Assembly: GCA_023423535.1 (NCBI GenBank)
Contig: JAFAFL010000133.1
Span: 62,001 to 126,000, forward strand
DNA from: Pseudomonadota bacterium
GTDB lineage: Bacteria; Myxococcota; Myxococcia; Myxococcales; Myxococcaceae
Reading direction: 5' to 3'
DNA length: 64,000 bases
The stretch's first letter is position 1, and every line of letters begins with the position of its first letter. Both the position numbers and the translations under genes were made by a program. The notes beneath the pieces are model-generated. The model saw only the letters and a program-made list of their open reading frames with translations, was not told the origin of the DNA and did not search any database. Below, one piece after another: positions 40,005 to 48,826 of this stretch.

Positions 40005-40886
40005 TCAGGGTTCCCGGAGGAACCGCGAGACCTCGGCGATGAAGCGATCGTGCGCCTCGAGCTGCGCCCAGTGACCGCACTGAGGCACCCGCACCAGCCG
40101 CGCGTGCGGCATGCGCTCCGCCGCGGCAGCCGAACCCGAGAGGGGGACGAGCCCGTCCTCTTCTCCGTGGAAGAACAGGGAGGGCGCGGTGATGCGCGAC
40201 ACGACCGGCAGCAGGTCGTTGCGCATCTGCGAGGGGCCGATGGACCGGCGGTTGTATGCGCCGTACGCCATCCCCGAACCGGGTCGCCTCGCCTCGCGGA
40301 CCATCTCGTCGATGACCTCCGGCGGCAGCGAGGCGGGGTCGTACACCATCCGCCGGATGACCGCGCCCATGAAGCGGTTGCTCAGCGCGGCGAGCGGCCG
40401 GAGCAGCGCGTCCGGCAGCAGCGTCATCAGCCACAGCGAGCGGTGCACGAGCGGCCCGCCGATCCTCGAGACGAGCCCGCCCGGCGCCACCGCCACGAGC
40501 CGGTGACACGCCTCGGGGTGACGCAGCGCGAACTGCAGCGCGACCTCGCCGCCCATCGAGACGCCGGCGATGCAGACCCTGTCGATGCGCAGCGCCGCCA
40601 GCAGCTCGCGGAGCTGATCCGCCATTCCCGCCGCCGAGCCGGTCACCGGGACCGACTCGGTGTACCCGAAGCCCGGAAGGTCCGCCGCGAGCAGCGGACG
40701 ATCCGCGCTCAGCGGCTCGAAGGCGCGGTACCAGGAGATCGCCGCGTTGTCGGAGCCGCCTCCGTGCACGAGCAAGAGCGGCACGCCGGGGCCTGCACGG
40801 GTGCTCCGCAACACGCGGTAGCGCCCGCCCGAGGCCTCGACGAAGAGCTCCTCGCTGCCGGGAGGGATGAGGCGCGCGTCAGGCAA
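40005..40886 (-). CDS. alpha/beta-fold hydrolase
   Basis: 293 aa. Classical fold elements: oxyanion segment VPLLLVHGGGSDN (~36-48), nucleophile elbow GVSMGGE (Ser ~110), acid in FHGEEDGLVP (~240) and catalytic His in PQCGHWAQ (~272). The lid between carries PEVIDEMVREARRPGSGMAYGAYNRRSI. It is similar to meta-cleavage-product hydrolases and epoxide hydrolases, but the substrate cannot be told. There is no signal peptide. It starts 9 bp after the upstream lipoprotein stop and is possibly cotranscribed. Confidence 0.88.
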   Translation of the reverse strand: MPDARLIPPGSEELFVEASGGRYRVLRSTRAGPGVPLLLVHGGGSDNAAISWYRAFEPLSADRPLLAADLPGFGYTESVPVTGSAAGMADQLRELLAALRIDRVCIAGVSMGGEVALQFALRHPEACHRLVAVAPGGLVSRIGGPLVHRSLWLMTLLPDALLRPLAALSNRFMGAVIRRMVYDPASLPPEVIDEMVREARRPGSGMAYGAYNRRSIGPSQMRNDLLPVVSRITAPSLFFHGEEDGLVPLSGSAAAAERMPHARLVRVPQCGHWAQLEAHDRFIAEVSRFLREP

Positions 40887-40895
40887 GTGCGCTCC

Positions 40896-41495
40896 CTACG
40901 GGTTCGGATCGCGGATGCAGATCTGCCCGATGAACGCGATGTTCGAGCAGATGGGCAGGTTCGGGCCGCACTGCGCCGCAGAGGTGCACTGGCCCGAGCA
41001 GTAGTAGAGGCCGCCGTTGCCCTCGACGCAGAGCGAGCTCGCGCAGTCGTTGCCGTCCACGCAGGGATCGACGCCCGCCACACCCGTGCCGCGCACGCCG
41101 AACTGGCAGGTGCAGGCGAAGTCCACGCACTCGCAGCGCTCCGCCGCCGGGCAGTCCGCATTGAAGGTGCAGTCGAGCCCGCTGCTCATGCCCGCGTCCG
41201 CCATGCCTGCGTCTTCATCGGTGCCCGCGTCGGTCACGCCCGCGTCTTCGTCGGTCCCGGCGTCGGTCATCCCCGCGTCTTCGTCCGTGCCCGCGTCGGT
41301 CATCCCCGCGTCTTCGTCCGCGCCGGCGTCAGTCGTGCCGCCATCGGTAAGGCCCGCGTCCGCGCCACCACCACCACCACCGGCGTCGCCACCACCGGAG
41401 GAGAAGCCGGCGTCCACGCCGGCATCGGTGTCGGAGTTGCTGCCGCTGCAGGCGACGAAGAAGAGCGAGAGGGCGACGATCGTGAGAGTGCGCAT
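40896..41495 (-). CDS. Cys-rich lipoprotein with 11-residue Asp/Ala/Gly tandem repeats
   Basis: 199 aa. Lipobox LFFVAC gives lipidated C16, then a low-complexity stalk: Gly/Ser/Asp and four copies of TDAGTDEDAGM (encoded at 41202-41333). The C-terminal ~100 residues carry about a dozen cysteines (DCTFNADCPAAERCEC, CASSLCVEGNGGLYYCSG, CGPNLPICSN), a disulfide-knotted domain. Likely anchored in the outer membrane with the Cys domain held off the surface by the acidic stalk. Ligand unknown. Confidence 0.78.
   Translation of the reverse strand: MRTLTIVALSLFFVACSGSNSDTDAGVDAGFSSGGGDAGGGGGGADAGLTDGGTTDAGADEDAGMTDAGTDEDAGMTDAGTDEDAGVTDAGTDEDAGMADAGMSSGLDCTFNADCPAAERCECVDFACTCQFGVRGTGVAGVDPCVDGNDCASSLCVEGNGGLYYCSGQCTSAAQCGPNLPICSNIAFIGQICIRDPNP
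41202..41333. repeat. four 33-bp tandem repeats inside the lipoprotein gene
   Basis: Units at 41202-41234, 41235-41267, 41268-41300 and 41301-41333. Units 3 and 4 start with the same 20 bases and differ at only three positions. The period is a multiple of three, so copy-number change would alter stalk length without frameshift. Confidence 0.85.
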
Positions 41496-41612
41496 GCCCC
41501 GGCTCTACCATGCGGATTCCGTTCGTCACCGGGCTCGTACCTCGAGCCGACCCCTTCCGAGTGGGTGTGCCGGCGCCGTTAGCCCACCCTCCGCGTGCTA
41601 AGAGCCGCGCCC

Positions 41613-42350
41613 ATGCACAGAGAGACCTTCGGCTGGTGGAGCGAGCGCCTGCAGATGCACATGCCCATCGTGCGCTACGGGCACTGGGGGCCGGCGGTGC
41701 TGCTCTTCCCCACCTGGGCGGCGAACCACCTCGAGGCGGAGCAGAAGGGGCTCATCGGCGCGGTCTCGCACCTGCTCGAGGCGGGCCGGGTGACGATCTT
41801 CTCCATCGACAGCATCAACCCGCATGCGTGGTGCAACGACTCGGTGCCGATGCCGGAGAAGGCGCGGCGGCAGGCGGCGTACAGCGCGTACATCGAGGAG
41901 GAGGTCGTTCCCCACATCCGCAACGTGCTGCAGAACCCCGCGGCGCGCGTGCTCGGCGCGGGCGCTTCCTTCGGCGCCTTCTTCGCCGCCAACGGCTTAC
42001 TGCGCCGGCCGGATCTCTTCTCCGGGATGCTGGGAATGAGCGGCGTGTACGACCTCGAGCACCTGCTGCACGGGTACTCGGACGACAACGTCTACTTCAA
42101 CAATCCCTCCTGGTACGTGCCGGGCCTCGGGGACGACGCTCGGCTCGCGGCGATCCGCTCGTCACCCATCCACCTCATCACCGGCCAGGGCCAGTGGGAG
42201 GTGCCGGCGCAGACGCTGCGCTTCGCGGAGAAGCTCGCGGGCAAGGGCATCGGCGCCAACGTGGAGGTGTGGGGTCACGACGTGGCGCACGACTGGCCGT
42301 CGTGGCACCGGATGCTGGAGCTCGGGCTGCGGGAGCGGCTGGGCCTCTGA
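41613..42350 (+). CDS. esterase-family (PF00756-like) alpha/beta hydrolase
   Basis: 245 aa from the ATG at 41613; an in-frame start at 41595 adds six residues. Features match the putative-esterase family: HWGPAVLLFPTWAANHLE, FSIDSINPHAWCND, EEVVPHIRNVLQNP, nucleophile elbow GASFGAFFA (Ser ~112), LLGMSGVYDLEHLLHGY, and late acid/His near WGHDVAHDWPSWHRML. Similar proteins hydrolyse short acyl or sugar esters. No signal peptide. TAAGAG lies 8 nt before the ATG and no Shine-Dalgarno is present. Confidence 0.82.
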   Translation: MHRETFGWWSERLQMHMPIVRYGHWGPAVLLFPTWAANHLEAEQKGLIGAVSHLLEAGRVTIFSIDSINPHAWCNDSVPMPEKARRQAAYSAYIEEEVVPHIRNVLQNPAARVLGAGASFGAFFAANGLLRRPDLFSGMLGMSGVYDLEHLLHGYSDDNVYFNNPSWYVPGLGDDARLAAIRSSPIHLITGQGQWEVPAQTLRFAEKLAGKGIGANVEVWGHDVAHDWPSWHRMLELGLRERLGL

Positions 42351-42374
42351 GCCTGAACGAACCCTGACTCGCGC

Positions 42375-43403
42375 CTACGTGTCCTTCACCACGCGCGAGA
42401 GCACCTGCGCGGTGAAGTTCACCAGGGGAATGACCCGCTGGTAGTTCATCCGCGTGGGGCCGATGACGCCCACCGCGCCGACCATCTGCTCGCCCACGCC
42501 GTAGGGGCTGGCGATGACGGTGACCTCGCCGGCGGAGGAGAAGTCGCTCTCGCGGCCGATGAATATCTGCATCTCCCGCGCGCGCTGCACCCGGTCGAGC
42601 AGCTCGAGGAGCTTCGTCTTCTCCTCCAGCGCCCGGAAGAGGAGCTTCGCGCGCTCCATGTCGCCGAGGTCGAGGAAGGAGCCGGTGCCCTCGATGTGGA
42701 GCCGCTCGCTCTTGCCCACCGTCGTCGCCGCGATGCCCAGCGCGAGGGCCTTGCGCGCGAGCTGGTCGTAGGCGGCCTGCTCGCGGTCGAGCTCGGCGGC
42801 AATGCGCGCCCGCACCTCGTCGAGCGGGGCCCGCGAGAGGAGCTCGTTGAGGTAGTTCGCGCTGCGGACGAGGTCCTCCGGCGTCACCGTGAAGTCCACC
42901 GTGAACACGCGGTTGGCCACGTGCCCGTTGGCGGCGACGAGCACCGCGAGCACCCGGTTCTCGCGCAGGCGCACGAACTCGAGGCGCTCGAAGACCGACG
43001 GCATCGCGCGCGGGGTCACCACCACGCCGGCATGGCGGGTGATGAAGTGCAGCACCTTCGACGCCTCCTGCACCGCCTCCTCGACGGAGGTGTCGGCCGC
43101 GAGCCCCTGCTGGATGAGCTCGCGGTCGCGTGGGGCCGGCTCGCGCAGGCGCACCAGTGTGTCCACGTAGAACCGGTAGCCGCGGTCGGTGGGCACGCGC
43201 CCGGCGGAGGTGTGCGGCTTCTCGAGGAACCCCAGCTCCTCGAGGTCGCTCATCACGTTGCGCAGCGTGGCCGAGGACACGTCGAACTCGGCGCGCTTCA
43301 CCAGCTGCGCGGAGCCGACCGGGCCGCCCGTCGAGATGTACTCCTGGACGATCGCCCGGAGCACGTCCCGCTGTCGCTCATCCAGGAGATCTTCTGCGTT
43401 CAT
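42375..43403 (-). CDS. hrcA: heat-inducible transcription repressor HrcA
   Basis: 342 aa. N-terminal winged helix (RQRDVLRAIVQEYISTGGPV, SSATLRNVMSDLEELGFL, HTSAGRVPTDRGYRFYVD) is diagnostic of HrcA. The GAF-like middle and the C-terminal IIGRESDF-type segment (IFIGRESDFSSAGEVTVIASPY with GVGEQMVGAVGVIGPTRMNY) are intact. It represses chaperone operons at CIRCE elements. In this window no grpE/dnaK/groEL gene or CIRCE element is present, so it is separated from its usual neighbours unless they lie elsewhere. A good promoter precedes it (43416-43444). Confidence 0.95.
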   Translation of the reverse strand: MNAEDLLDERQRDVLRAIVQEYISTGGPVGSAQLVKRAEFDVSSATLRNVMSDLEELGFLEKPHTSAGRVPTDRGYRFYVDTLVRLREPAPRDRELIQQGLAADTSVEEAVQEASKVLHFITRHAGVVVTPRAMPSVFERLEFVRLRENRVLAVLVAANGHVANRVFTVDFTVTPEDLVRSANYLNELLSRAPLDEVRARIAAELDREQAAYDQLARKALALGIAATTVGKSERLHIEGTGSFLDLGDMERAKLLFRALEEKTKLLELLDRVQRAREMQIFIGRESDFSSAGEVTVIASPYGVGEQMVGAVGVIGPTRMNYQRVIPLVNFTAQVLSRVVKDT

Positions 43404-43415
43404 CGTCTGGGTCCG

Positions 43416-43444
43416 AATCTAGAAGCGCCACTCGGAGCGGGCAA
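43416..43444 (-). promoter_or_regulatory. sigma-70-type promoter of hrcA
   Basis: On the minus strand TTGCCC (43439-43444), 17 nt, TAGATT (43416-43421), then 12 nt to the ATG. The predicted start site leaves only a few nt of leader. There is no CIRCE dyad overlapping it, so autoregulation is not evident. Confidence 0.55.
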
Positions 43445-43521
43445 CCGGCCAGTCCCCGCGGCAGAGGCACTACACCTGCCGGTCCGCGATCCTTCCCGTG
43501 CTGCCCGGGGTGCCCGCCCGC

Positions 43522-44502
43522 TCACCACGCGAGCGGAGGCCGCGCGGTGCAGGGAAGCAGGTCGCACGCCTTCACCCACGCACCTACACCCGCCACCAGC
43601 AGCGAGTGCTCGCGCCGTTCGCCGTCCGCGTTCGGCGGCGCGGTCTCCCACACGCCCCGCTCCACGTCGTAGCGCAGGGAGAGCGCGCGGTCACCGCGAG
43701 CCTGCGGCCGGCACTCGACCAGCAGCTCCCCGCCCGCGCCGAGCCACCAGAGGTAGTCCACCGAGCAGGGCGCCTCGACCTCCAGCTTCGACAGGTCGGA
43801 TGCGCGCAGCAGGTGCAGCCGGCCCTCCGCCACCACCGAGACGAAACGTCCGCTCGCGTCCGCGGCCAGCTCCACCGCGCCCGGCCACGGCCCGCCGAGC
43901 TCCGCGAAGCCGAGCGTGCGTCCGTCTTCGCTGACCGAGTAGAGCCGCCCCTCCGGATCGAGCGCGGCCACGCCGTCGCGATGCCCGGCAAGCGACATCG
44001 CCACCACGTCGCCGACCCACTCGGGAGGTTCGCCGCTGCGCTTGCGGAAGAGGCCCGCCGGCTGACCGGGCCCGCCCGCCGACGAGAGCCAGAGCAGCCC
44101 GTCGAAGTCGAACGCGAGCGCGGTGGGGCCCAGGACCTCCAGCCACAGCCCGTCCACGCGCCCTTCCTCTTCACGGCACACCGCCACGCCGGTGCCGCCG
44201 AAGGTCGCCGCCGCCTGACCGCCGGGCGCGACCGCGTAGCCCACCCGGGCGCCGCGATGGAGATCGACGAGGCAGCGGTTGAGCTCGCCGAAGTGCTCGT
44301 CGCCGGTCGGCGAGGCGGCAAACCAGGCCACGCTGGTGGCGGCGAACCACGCGAGCAGCCCGAGCGACACCGCGGTGGTGGCGATCAGCGCCGCGAGCAA
44401 CCACGACCGGCCGCGACCCTCTCTCCCGCCCGCACGACCCGCGCCCGGACCGCGCCAGCGGCGGCGTCCCAGCTCGCGGACGGGGCGGCTCGTGCTCGAC
44501 AC
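43522..44502 (-). CDS. membrane-anchored propeller-like protein of unknown function
   Basis: 326 aa from a GTG at 44502 (CCGGAG upstream); the longer open frame is antisense to the dipeptidase. A basic cytosolic start (RRRWRGPGAGRAGGREGRGR) precedes one TM (~38-65, WLLAALIATTAVSLGLLAWFAATSVAWF). The external part has repeated beta-strand phrases with WD-type spacing (LAFDFDGLLWLSSAGGPG, VAALDPEGRLYSVSEDGRTL, RFVSVVAEGRLHLLRASD, DYLWWLGAGGELLVECRP), suggesting a small propeller. No family recognised. It lies 118 bp upstream of hrcA. Confidence 0.65.
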   Translation of the reverse strand: MSSTSRPVRELGRRRWRGPGAGRAGGREGRGRSWLLAALIATTAVSLGLLAWFAATSVAWFAASPTGDEHFGELNRCLVDLHRGARVGYAVAPGGQAAATFGGTGVAVCREEEGRVDGLWLEVLGPTALAFDFDGLLWLSSAGGPGQPAGLFRKRSGEPPEWVGDVVAMSLAGHRDGVAALDPEGRLYSVSEDGRTLGFAELGGPWPGAVELAADASGRFVSVVAEGRLHLLRASDLSKLEVEAPCSVDYLWWLGAGGELLVECRPQARGDRALSLRYDVERGVWETAPPNADGERREHSLLVAGVGAWVKACDLLPCTARPPLAW

Positions 44503-44532
44503 GCTCCGGGGACATACCACGCGCGCGCGTGC

Positions 44533-44538
44533 TAACTG
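44533..44538 (+). promoter_or_regulatory. -10 hexamer for leaderless dipeptidase transcript
   Basis: TAACTG, then 7 nt, then the ATG at 44546; no Shine-Dalgarno. Confidence 0.35.
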
Positions 44539-44545
44539 CCGACCG

Positions 44546-45802
44546 ATGCCGATGACGCCGATGACGTCGATGCGCCCCACTCTCGCTGCAGCGCTTCCGT
44601 TGGCCCTCGTCCTCGCCTGCTCCGCCGCGCGCCCGGATCGCACCGCGGCCCCCGAGCCCTCCGCCGCCGTCCGCACCGACCTCCACCTCCACTTCTCCAT
44701 GGATGGCGCCGCCAAGCCCGTCTTCCGAGGGCGCAGCGGAGACGGCGCGGGACTCGCGGGTGGACCGGACATCATCCTGCGCAACCAGATCGACGGCGAG
44801 GCGCTCCACCGCAGCGGCGTGCGTTTCGCGGTGGCGTCGCTGTGGCCTCCGTTCCGGCTGCGGCCCAACGTGGACGTGCTTGGCGAGTCGGTGCGGCAGC
44901 TCCGGGGGCTCGACAGGTTCGTGCAGACGACGCCGGGCTTCGCGGTCGCGCGCGATCCGGAGGCGGCGCGAGGGCTCATCGCTCGCGGCTACCTCACCGT
45001 GCTGCCCGCGGTGGAGGGCGGCGAGGGCATCCGCACCGTGGAAGAGGTGGACGTGCTGTGGGCGGCCGGCGCGCGGCTGGTGACGCTGGTGCACTTCGGC
45101 GACAACGCGATCGGCGGCGCGGCGTACGGGCAGGTGCCGCCGGGCCTCTTCGACGAGACGAAGCGCACCGAGCGCGGGCTCACCGACACCGGCCGCGCGG
45201 TGGTCGAGCGGATGATGGCGCTGGGGATGATCATCGACCTCGCGCACGCGAGCGACCGCACCATGGCGGACGTGCTCGCGCTGACCGAGAAGCGCGGCGT
45301 GCCGGTCGTGTACTCCCACGCCGGCGCGCGGGCGCTGCGAGACTCGGAGCGGAACCTCGGCGACGAGCTGGCAAAGCGCATCGTCGCCGGCGGCGGGATC
45401 ATCGGCGTCACCGCGTTCGAGCACTACCTGGAGAACGTGCCGGAGGGCGCGAGGCTGCCGGAGCACGCGCACGGCACCTGTGACGATCAGGTCGCGCACT
45501 GGCTCCACTTCGCGAAGCTCGTGGGGCCGGAGCACGTCACGCTCGGCAGCGACTTCAACGGCTTCGTGAAGCGCACCGCGGCGGGCGGGAAGTGCCCGGA
45601 CGGTCTTCGCCACGTCGGCGATCTGGGCGCCTTCTATGCGGCGCTGGAGAGCGCGGGCATCTCACGCGAAGCGATCGACGGCGGCGGAGAGCGGCTGCTC
45701 ACCCTGTGGGATCGCGTGGAGAGCGCGGCGGATCCGCAGGCGCGCGCGCGGGCCTCTCAGGTCGCGGTGCCCGAGTACCGGCTGCTCGAGAGCCCGCTGT
45801 GA
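44546..45802 (+). CDS. M19-family membrane dipeptidase lipoprotein
   Basis: 418 aa from the ATG at 44546 (in-frame ATGs follow at 44552, 44561 and 44570, within a run of gatgac repeats). Lipobox LALVLAC precedes the catalytic domain. Zinc ligands typical of renal-dipeptidase-type enzymes: HxH in TDLHLHFSMDG, the bridging Glu in AVEGGEGI, His in IDLAHASD and VVYSHAGAR; GSDFNGF carries a late Asp. Hydrolyses dipeptides or D-amino-acid-containing peptides; a cell-wall or scavenging role is inferred from export. Its stop overlaps the next gene as GTGA. Confidence 0.88.
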   Translation: MPMTPMTSMRPTLAAALPLALVLACSAARPDRTAAPEPSAAVRTDLHLHFSMDGAAKPVFRGRSGDGAGLAGGPDIILRNQIDGEALHRSGVRFAVASLWPPFRLRPNVDVLGESVRQLRGLDRFVQTTPGFAVARDPEAARGLIARGYLTVLPAVEGGEGIRTVEEVDVLWAAGARLVTLVHFGDNAIGGAAYGQVPPGLFDETKRTERGLTDTGRAVVERMMALGMIIDLAHASDRTMADVLALTEKRGVPVVYSHAGARALRDSERNLGDELAKRIVAGGGIIGVTAFEHYLENVPEGARLPEHAHGTCDDQVAHWLHFAKLVGPEHVTLGSDFNGFVKRTAAGGKCPDGLRHVGDLGAFYAALESAGISREAIDGGGERLLTLWDRVESAADPQARARASQVAVPEYRLLESPL

Positions 45803-46758
45803 CGCGCGCTCCGCTCTTTCTGTTGTTCGTCGCGGCCTTCGTCGTCAGCGCAGGCTGCCGCAAGCTTCCGCCGGGCACGCGGGTCGAGGGCGCTCGCGAG
45901 CAGGTGGAGGTGCGCGACACGCTCGGGCCGCTGCTCGAGGCGCTGGAGGCGGGCCGCCCGGTGACGGAGGCCTTCACCGCGTATGAAACGGAGCACGCGG
46001 CGCTGCTCGAGGCCGTGGGCGCTGCGCCGAACGATCCCGGCGACGTGCTCCTGCACAAGCTCGCGGCCAGCCCGGAGGCGCTGGTGGCCCTCCTGCGTCC
46101 CTTCCGCGCCCAGGCAGGTGACGAGGCGCGCGCGCTGATCGCGGCGCTGGAGACGAAGCTCGGCGCGCTGCCGCCGGTGGTGCTCGTCTTCGGCGCCAGC
46201 CGTGGAACCGAAGCGGTGTTCCACGGGAGCGCGTCGGGTGACCGCCGGCCGCTGGTGCTCTTCAACGCGCGGGGCCCTTCGGTGGGCCCGCCCGGGGCGC
46301 GCCAGGCAACGATGACGCGCGAGCTCTTCTCCGCCTGGCAACGCGCCGCCTCACCGGAGGGCGAGCGGCTGGGGCCCCTCGCGCGGGCGGTGTGGAGCGA
46401 AGGCGCCGCACACTTTGCCGCGCGCACGACGGTTCCGGACCTGCTGGAGACGGACCTCTTCGGCCTGGACGAGCGCCGCCTCGGCGCGCTGCGAAGCCGG
46501 GTGCCGCTGATGGCGAAGGAGCTCCTCAGCGGGCTGGACTCGGGCAGCGAGGCGGAGCGGGACCGCTTCTTCGACGAGGGCGTGCGCGATCCACTCCTCC
46601 CTGCCGGCGCCGGCCCCTTCATCGCCGAGCGCCTCTACCAGCGCATCGCCGCGGATCTCGGCTCGGTGGACCGGCCCCTGCGACTGTCGCCCGACGAGTT
46701 CCTCCAGCGCGCGCGCCCGGCCCTTCAGGCGATCGCGGCCCCGCGCGACGGGCGCTGA
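45799..46758 (+). CDS. lipoprotein of unknown function coupled to the M19 dipeptidase
   Basis: 319 aa from the GTG at 45799 overlapping the dipeptidase stop. Signal and lipobox: APLFLLFVAAFVVSAGC. The rest is helical, with PVVLVFGASRGTEAVFHG and PLVLFNARG strands in the middle and long Ala/Leu/Glu helices, a layout like exported gluzincin-type proteins. I find no HExxH, so protease activity is not supported. No named family. Convergent with the heptose gene hldE; the two stops form a TGACGTCA palindrome. Confidence 0.7.
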   Translation: MTRAPLFLLFVAAFVVSAGCRKLPPGTRVEGAREQVEVRDTLGPLLEALEAGRPVTEAFTAYETEHAALLEAVGAAPNDPGDVLLHKLAASPEALVALLRPFRAQAGDEARALIAALETKLGALPPVVLVFGASRGTEAVFHGSASGDRRPLVLFNARGPSVGPPGARQATMTRELFSAWQRAASPEGERLGPLARAVWSEGAAHFAARTTVPDLLETDLFGLDERRLGALRSRVPLMAKELLSGLDSGSEAERDRFFDEGVRDPLLPAGAGPFIAERLYQRIAADLGSVDRPLRLSPDEFLQRARPALQAIAAPRDGR

Positions 46759-46763
46759 CGTCA
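46756..46763. other. palindrome joining two convergent stop codons
   Basis: TGACGTCA contains the TGA of the plus-strand lipoprotein gene and the TGA of hldE on the minus strand, 2 nt apart. No hairpin terminator is seen. Confidence 0.6.
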
Positions 46764-48218
46764 GCCCGCGAGGCTCTTCTGGGTTCCGGGTTCTCCGCCC
46801 GCTCGCTGGAGGATCCGCGTGGTCGAGCGCTCCGCCAGCGTGGGCACCACCTCAACCGAGCCGCCCCAGGCCGTGACCTCGCGCGCGCCGACGATGGTGT
46901 CGAAGGTGTAGTCGCCGCCCTTCACCAGCACGTCCGGCCGCAGCGCGAGAATGGTGCGCAGCGGCGTGTCCTCGTCGAACACGACCACCGCGTCCACCGC
47001 CCTCAACGCGCGCAGCAGCCGGGCCCGGTCCTCCGCGCCCTGCACCGGCCTCGTGGGCCCCTTCAGCCGCCTCACCGAGTCGTCGCTGTTGAGCCCGACC
47101 ACCAGCACGTCTCCCGCGGCGCGCGCCGTCTCGAGCAGCCGCACGTGCCCCGCGTGCAGCACGTCGAAGCAGCCGTTGGTGAAGACGACGCGGCGGCCCT
47201 CGGCCCGGCAGCGCGCAGCGAGCGCGGCCGCCTCATCGAGCCTGAACAGCGGCGCGCCCTCGCCCTCCGCCAGCTCCTGCGGACTGCAGGTCGCCGCGCC
47301 CACCTTGCCCACCACCACCGCCGCCGCGCGATTCGCCAGCGCCATCGCCTCCTCGGGCAGCGCACCGGCGGCGAGCGCGAGCGCAAAGGTGGCGATGACC
47401 GTGTCCCCCGCGCCGGTCACGTCGAACACCGCGCGCGCGTGGGCGGAGAGAAAACGTGGCGGATGTCCGTCCGCGGTGACGAGGAGCATCCCTTCCGCGC
47501 CCCGGGTGAGGAGGATTCCGCGCGCGCCCGTCTCCTCCAACATCCGCAGCGCCGCGGCGACAGCGCCCTCGCGGGTGTCGGTGCGAATGCCGGTGGCGGC
47601 CTGCGCCTCCTGCGCGTTCGGGGTGAGCCAGTTCGCGCCTCGGTAGGGGGAGAGGTCGCTTCGCTTCGGATCGACGAGCACCGTCACCCCGCGCGCCTTC
47701 GCCCAGGTGAGCAGCGCGCGCAACACCTCCGGCGAGAGCACGCCCTTCGCGTAGTCGCTGAGCAGGAGGATCTCCGGCGCCGGCAGCTCGTTCACGCGTC
47801 GGAGGATCCCGGCGACGTGCACACTCTCCAGCGGCCTGGGGTCCTCCCGGTCGAGCCTCACCACGTGCTGGTTCCGGCCCACCACTCGCAGCTTGTGCGT
47901 GGTCGGTCTGCCCGGCAGCCGCAGGAGGTGATCCTCGAGACCTTCGCTCGCGAGCGTGCGCACCACCCTCTCCCCTTCCGCGTCATCGCCCACCGCCGCC
48001 ACCAGCACCGGGAGGGCGCCCAGCGCGCGCAGGTTCCTCGCCACGTTGCCCGCGCCTCCGAGCCGGACCTCGCGCCGCTCCACGCCGACCACCGGCACCG
48101 GCGCCTCGGGGGAGATCCGCCGGACCTCCCCGAACGCGTACTCGTCGAGCATCACGTCGCCCACCACCATCACCCGGCGTCCCTCGAAGAGCGGGAGCCA
48201 CTTCGCCGTCGCGCTCAT
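46761..48218 (-). CDS. hldE: bifunctional heptose-7-phosphate kinase / heptose-1-phosphate adenylyltransferase
   Basis: 485 aa from the ATG at 48218, overlapping the gmhB stop as ATGA. N-terminal PfkB-type kinase (~10-320): RVMVVGDVMLDEYAFGEVRR, RLGGAGNVARNL, LSDYAKGVLSP, VDPKRSDLSPYRGANWLTPN and the anion-hole motif DVTGAGDTV. C-terminal nucleotidyltransferase (~350-480): VVFTNGCFDVLHAGHVRLLE, VVGLNSDDSVRRLKGP and VLVKGGDYT. It phosphorylates D-glycero-D-manno-heptose 7-phosphate at C1, and after GmhB adenylates it to ADP-heptose. It belongs to the LPS-core precursor pathway together with the two genes upstream. Confidence 0.96.
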   Translation of the reverse strand: MSATAKWLPLFEGRRVMVVGDVMLDEYAFGEVRRISPEAPVPVVGVERREVRLGGAGNVARNLRALGALPVLVAAVGDDAEGERVVRTLASEGLEDHLLRLPGRPTTHKLRVVGRNQHVVRLDREDPRPLESVHVAGILRRVNELPAPEILLLSDYAKGVLSPEVLRALLTWAKARGVTVLVDPKRSDLSPYRGANWLTPNAQEAQAATGIRTDTREGAVAAALRMLEETGARGILLTRGAEGMLLVTADGHPPRFLSAHARAVFDVTGAGDTVIATFALALAAGALPEEAMALANRAAAVVVGKVGAATCSPQELAEGEGAPLFRLDEAAALAARCRAEGRRVVFTNGCFDVLHAGHVRLLETARAAGDVLVVGLNSDDSVRRLKGPTRPVQGAEDRARLLRALRAVDAVVVFDEDTPLRTILALRPDVLVKGGDYTFDTIVGAREVTAWGGSVEVVPTLAERSTTRILQRAGGEPGTQKSLAG

Positions 48219-48826
48219 GCGGTCACTGCCTCCCGCTCCTGCTCGCGCCGGCCCTTGCGCACCGAGAGGATCCACGCCGCGGCCTCCGGCAGATCACGCG
48301 CGGTGTGATCGGGCCGCTCCTCGGCGCTCCACTCCTGCTTCGACCGGTCGGGCATCCCTTGCAGCAGCACCGCCTTCACGCCCGCGCGGTGTGCACAGGC
48401 CACGTCCGACCGCCGATCGCCCACGAGGAAACTCCGCTCCAGCGACACGTTGAGGATGGACTGCGCTTCGTGCAGCAGCCCCGGCTCCGGCTTGCGGCAG
48501 CGGCAAGGGCGCTGGCCGAAGGGCGGCACGCCCTCCGTCGGATGGTGCGGGCAGAGCAGCCACGCTTCGATCTCGACGCCCTCTGCGCGCAGCAGCTCCG
48601 CGATCCGCGAGTGGATCCGCGTCTGGTCTTCGTGCGTGCAGAGGCCTCGCGCAATGGCGGACTGGTTCGTCACCACCACCAACAGGAAGCCCGCTTCAGC
48701 GAGCCGCCGCAGTCCCTCGGCCACGCCGGGCAGCAGCGCGAGCCCTTCCGTGTTCCGCCGATAACCGACGTCCGCGACCAGCACGCCGTCGCGATCGAGA
48801 AAGACCGCCGCCGCGCCACCCTTCAT
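48215..48826 (-). CDS. gmhB: heptose 1,7-bisphosphate 7-phosphatase GmhB
   Basis: 203 aa from the ATG at 48826, overlapping the gmhA stop (ATGA); another ATG 15 nt upstream is possible. HAD motif I is VFLDRDGVLV, motif II VVVTNQS, then the zinc-binding loop typical of GmhB (CPHHPTEG ... CRCRKPEPGLL) and motif IV VGDRRSDVACAHRAG. Removes the 7-phosphate from heptose bisphosphate between the two HldE steps. Confidence 0.95.
   Translation of the reverse strand: MKGGAAAVFLDRDGVLVADVGYRRNTEGLALLPGVAEGLRRLAEAGFLLVVVTNQSAIARGLCTHEDQTRIHSRIAELLRAEGVEIEAWLLCPHHPTEGVPPFGQRPCRCRKPEPGLLHEAQSILNVSLERSFLVGDRRSDVACAHRAGVKAVLLQGMPDRSKQEWSAEERPDHTARDLPEAAAWILSVRKGRREQEREAVTA

Noticed and set aside
41579..41601. 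CIRCE-like element (TTAGCCC-N9-GTGCTAA) near hrcA
   Set aside because: Total length is 23 rather than 27 bp, the inner CTC/GAG positions are missing and the left arm has a mismatch; it precedes an esterase rather than a chaperone. More simply, TAAGAG within it is the -10 of that gene.
45799..46758. Metalloprotease call for the lipoprotein after the M19 dipeptidase
   Set aside because: No HExxH or other zinc-protease motif could be found in the translation.
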